Positions 4,565-5,683 of a DNA stretch of 5,683 nt are shown piece by piece; position 1 is the stretch's first letter, and each line of letters begins with the position of its first letter. The notes under the pieces are model-generated. The model saw only the letters and a program-made list of their open reading frames with translations, searched no databases and was not told where the DNA came from. The stretch lies in assembly GCA_020637805.1 (NCBI GenBank), contig JACKJU010000018.1:1-5683 (forward strand), in the 5' to 3' direction. Position numbers and translations under genes: made by a program. Origin of the DNA: Nitratireductor sp. (GTDB lineage: Bacteria > Pseudomonadota > Alphaproteobacteria > Rhizobiales > Rhizobiaceae).

Positions 4565-5683
4565 ATGAGCAAATCCATCTATCCCGGCCGTGACAACATC
4601 CGCAACTTCTCCATCGTCGCCCATATCGACCATGGGAAGTCGACGCTTGCCGACCGCCTGATCCAGGCCACCGGCTCGCTCGAAGAACGCGAGATGAAGG
4701 AACAGGTGCTCGATTCCATGGATATCGAGCGCGAGCGCGGCATCACCATCAAGGCCAACACGGTGCGCCTCGAGTACGATGCCAAGGACGGCCAGCACTA
4801 CGTGCTGAACCTGATCGACACGCCGGGCCATGTCGACTTCGCCTACGAGGTATCGCGCTCGCTTTCGGCCTGCGAAGGTTCGCTCCTCGTCGTCGACGCC
4901 TCGCAGGGCGTGGAAGCCCAGACGCTGGCCAATGTCTACCAGGCCATCGACAACGACCACGAGATCGTCACCGTCCTCAACAAGATCGACCTGCCGGCCG
5001 CCGAACCCGAGCGCATCAAGGAACAGATCGAGGAGGTCATCGGCCTCGACGCCTCCGAGGCGGTTGAGATTTCGGCCAAGACCGGCCTTGGCATCCCGGA
5101 CGTGCTGGAAGCCATCGTCAAGCGCCTGCCGCCGCCCAAGGAAGGCGACCCGGACAAGCCGCTGAAAGCGCTGCTGGTCGATTCGTGGTACGATGCCTAT
5201 CTCGGCGTCATCGTGCTGGTGCGCGTCATCGACGGCATCCTCAAGAAGGGCCAGACCATCCGCATGATGGGCACGGACGCCAAGTACCCGGTCGAGCGCG
5301 TTGGCGTGATCACGCCGAAAATGGTGCAGACCGGCGAATTGCGCCCCGGCGAGATCGGCTTCATCACCGCCTCGATCAAGGAGGTGGCCGATACCCGCGT
5401 GGGCGACACGATCACCGAGGACAAGCGCCCCTGCGACAAGGCGCTGCCGGGCTTCAAGCCGGCCCAGCCGGTCGTCTTCTGCGGCCTGTTCCCGGTCGAT
5501 GCCGCCGACTTCGAGGACCTGCGCGCCGCCATGGGCAAGCTGCGCCTCAACGACGCCTCGTTCTCCTTCGAGATGGAAACTTCCGCGGCGCTCGGCTTCG
5601 GCTTCCGCTGCGGGTTCCTGGGCCTTCTGCACCTTGAAATCATCCAGGAGCGGCTCGAACGCGAATTCGACCTCGAACTGATC
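4565..5683 (+). CDS. lepA: Elongation factor 4 (LepA), 5' part, cut by window edge
   Basis: LepA/EF-4 is a ribosome-associated translational GTPase, implicated in back-translocation, initiation and ribosome assembly. The window holds 373 codons of a protein normally near 600 residues; the frame is open to the last base, so it is truncated only by the window. The start is ATG at 4565, giving MSKSIYPGRDNIRNFSIVAH. The G motifs are all intact: P-loop AHIDHGKST (19-27), switch I RGITIKA (58-64), DTPGH (85-89, with the catalytic-position His89), NKID (139-142) and SAK (170-172). The beta-barrel domain II follows (LKALLVDSWYDAYLGVIVLV onward), and then the start of the EF-G-like domain with CGLFPVDAADFEDL and FGFRCGFLGLLHLEIIQERL. 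The latter is a signature stretch of LepA. The remaining EF-G-like and LepA-specific C-terminal domains lie beyond the right edge. No ribosome-binding site is visible. Confidence 0.98.
   Translation, partial: MSKSIYPGRDNIRNFSIVAHIDHGKSTLADRLIQATGSLEEREMKEQVLDSMDIERERGITIKANTVRLEYDAKDGQHYVLNLIDTPGHVDFAYEVSRSLSACEGSLLVVDASQGVEAQTLANVYQAIDNDHEIVTVLNKIDLPAAEPERIKEQIEEVIGLDASEAVEISAKTGLGIPDVLEAIVKRLPPPKEGDPDKPLKALLVDSWYDAYLGVIVLVRVIDGILKKGQTIRMMGTDAKYPVERVGVITPKMVQTGELRPGEIGFITASIKEVADTRVGDTITEDKRPCDKALPGFKPAQPVVFCGLFPVDAADFEDLRAAMGKLRLNDASFSFEMETSAALGFGFRCGFLGLLHLEIIQERLEREFDLELI

Noticed and set aside
4439..5632. Long open frame on the - strand (397 codons) opposite lepA
   Set aside because: It is an antisense shadow of lepA. 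LepA has all its GTPase motifs on the + strand, and the antisense translation is a low-diversity Asp/Leu/Val/Ala/Gly/Arg-rich product typical of GC-rich codon mirroring, with no recognisable domain.

Overview
The window looks like a piece of an alphaproteobacterial chromosome, most likely Hyphomicrobiales (rhizobia and relatives). This rests on its GC-rich codon use, the form of the LepA, Usp and AsnC/Lrp proteins, and a CTATAT -10 box in front of lepA of the kind described for rhizobial housekeeping promoters. The genus cannot be named from the sequence alone. No mobile elements, CRISPR arrays, tRNAs or rRNAs were seen.

Layout: (1) bases 2-256, + strand, are the 3' end of a gene for a bacterial SH3-domain protein. 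(2) A strong bidirectional hairpin terminator at about 300-337 is shared with the convergent gene. (3) Bases 363-2353, - strand, hold a compact two-gene operon, a universal stress protein (Usp) gene followed 20 nt later by an AGCS-family sodium:alanine/glycine symporter gene. (4) Diverging from it is an AsnC/Lrp-family regulator gene (+, start at 2507 preferred over 2468). The shared control region carries overlapping dyads and a 10-bp direct repeat spaced exactly 42 bp. (5) Two conserved but unrecognised genes follow on the - strand. One (3023-3625) encodes a coiled-coil membrane protein with a Cys/His motif. The other (3734-4429) encodes a three-helix membrane protein with a C-terminal domain predicted to be periplasmic. 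(6) lepA (EF-4 translational GTPase) starts at 4565 on the + strand and runs off the right edge. It appears to have a promoter so close to its ATG that the transcript may be leaderless.

How the genes work together: the central block reads as an amino-acid-responsive uptake module. The Lrp-type regulator probably controls itself and the divergent usp-symporter operon. This is inferred from divergent arrangement, family knowledge and operator-like repeats, and the effector is not known. The flanking genes look like ordinary chromosomal neighbours. I see no convincing new multi-gene system. The most interesting signals are the regulatory DNA around the Lrp gene, an 18-bp dyad upstream of lepA, the likely leaderless lepA transcript, and the Cys/His-motif membrane protein.
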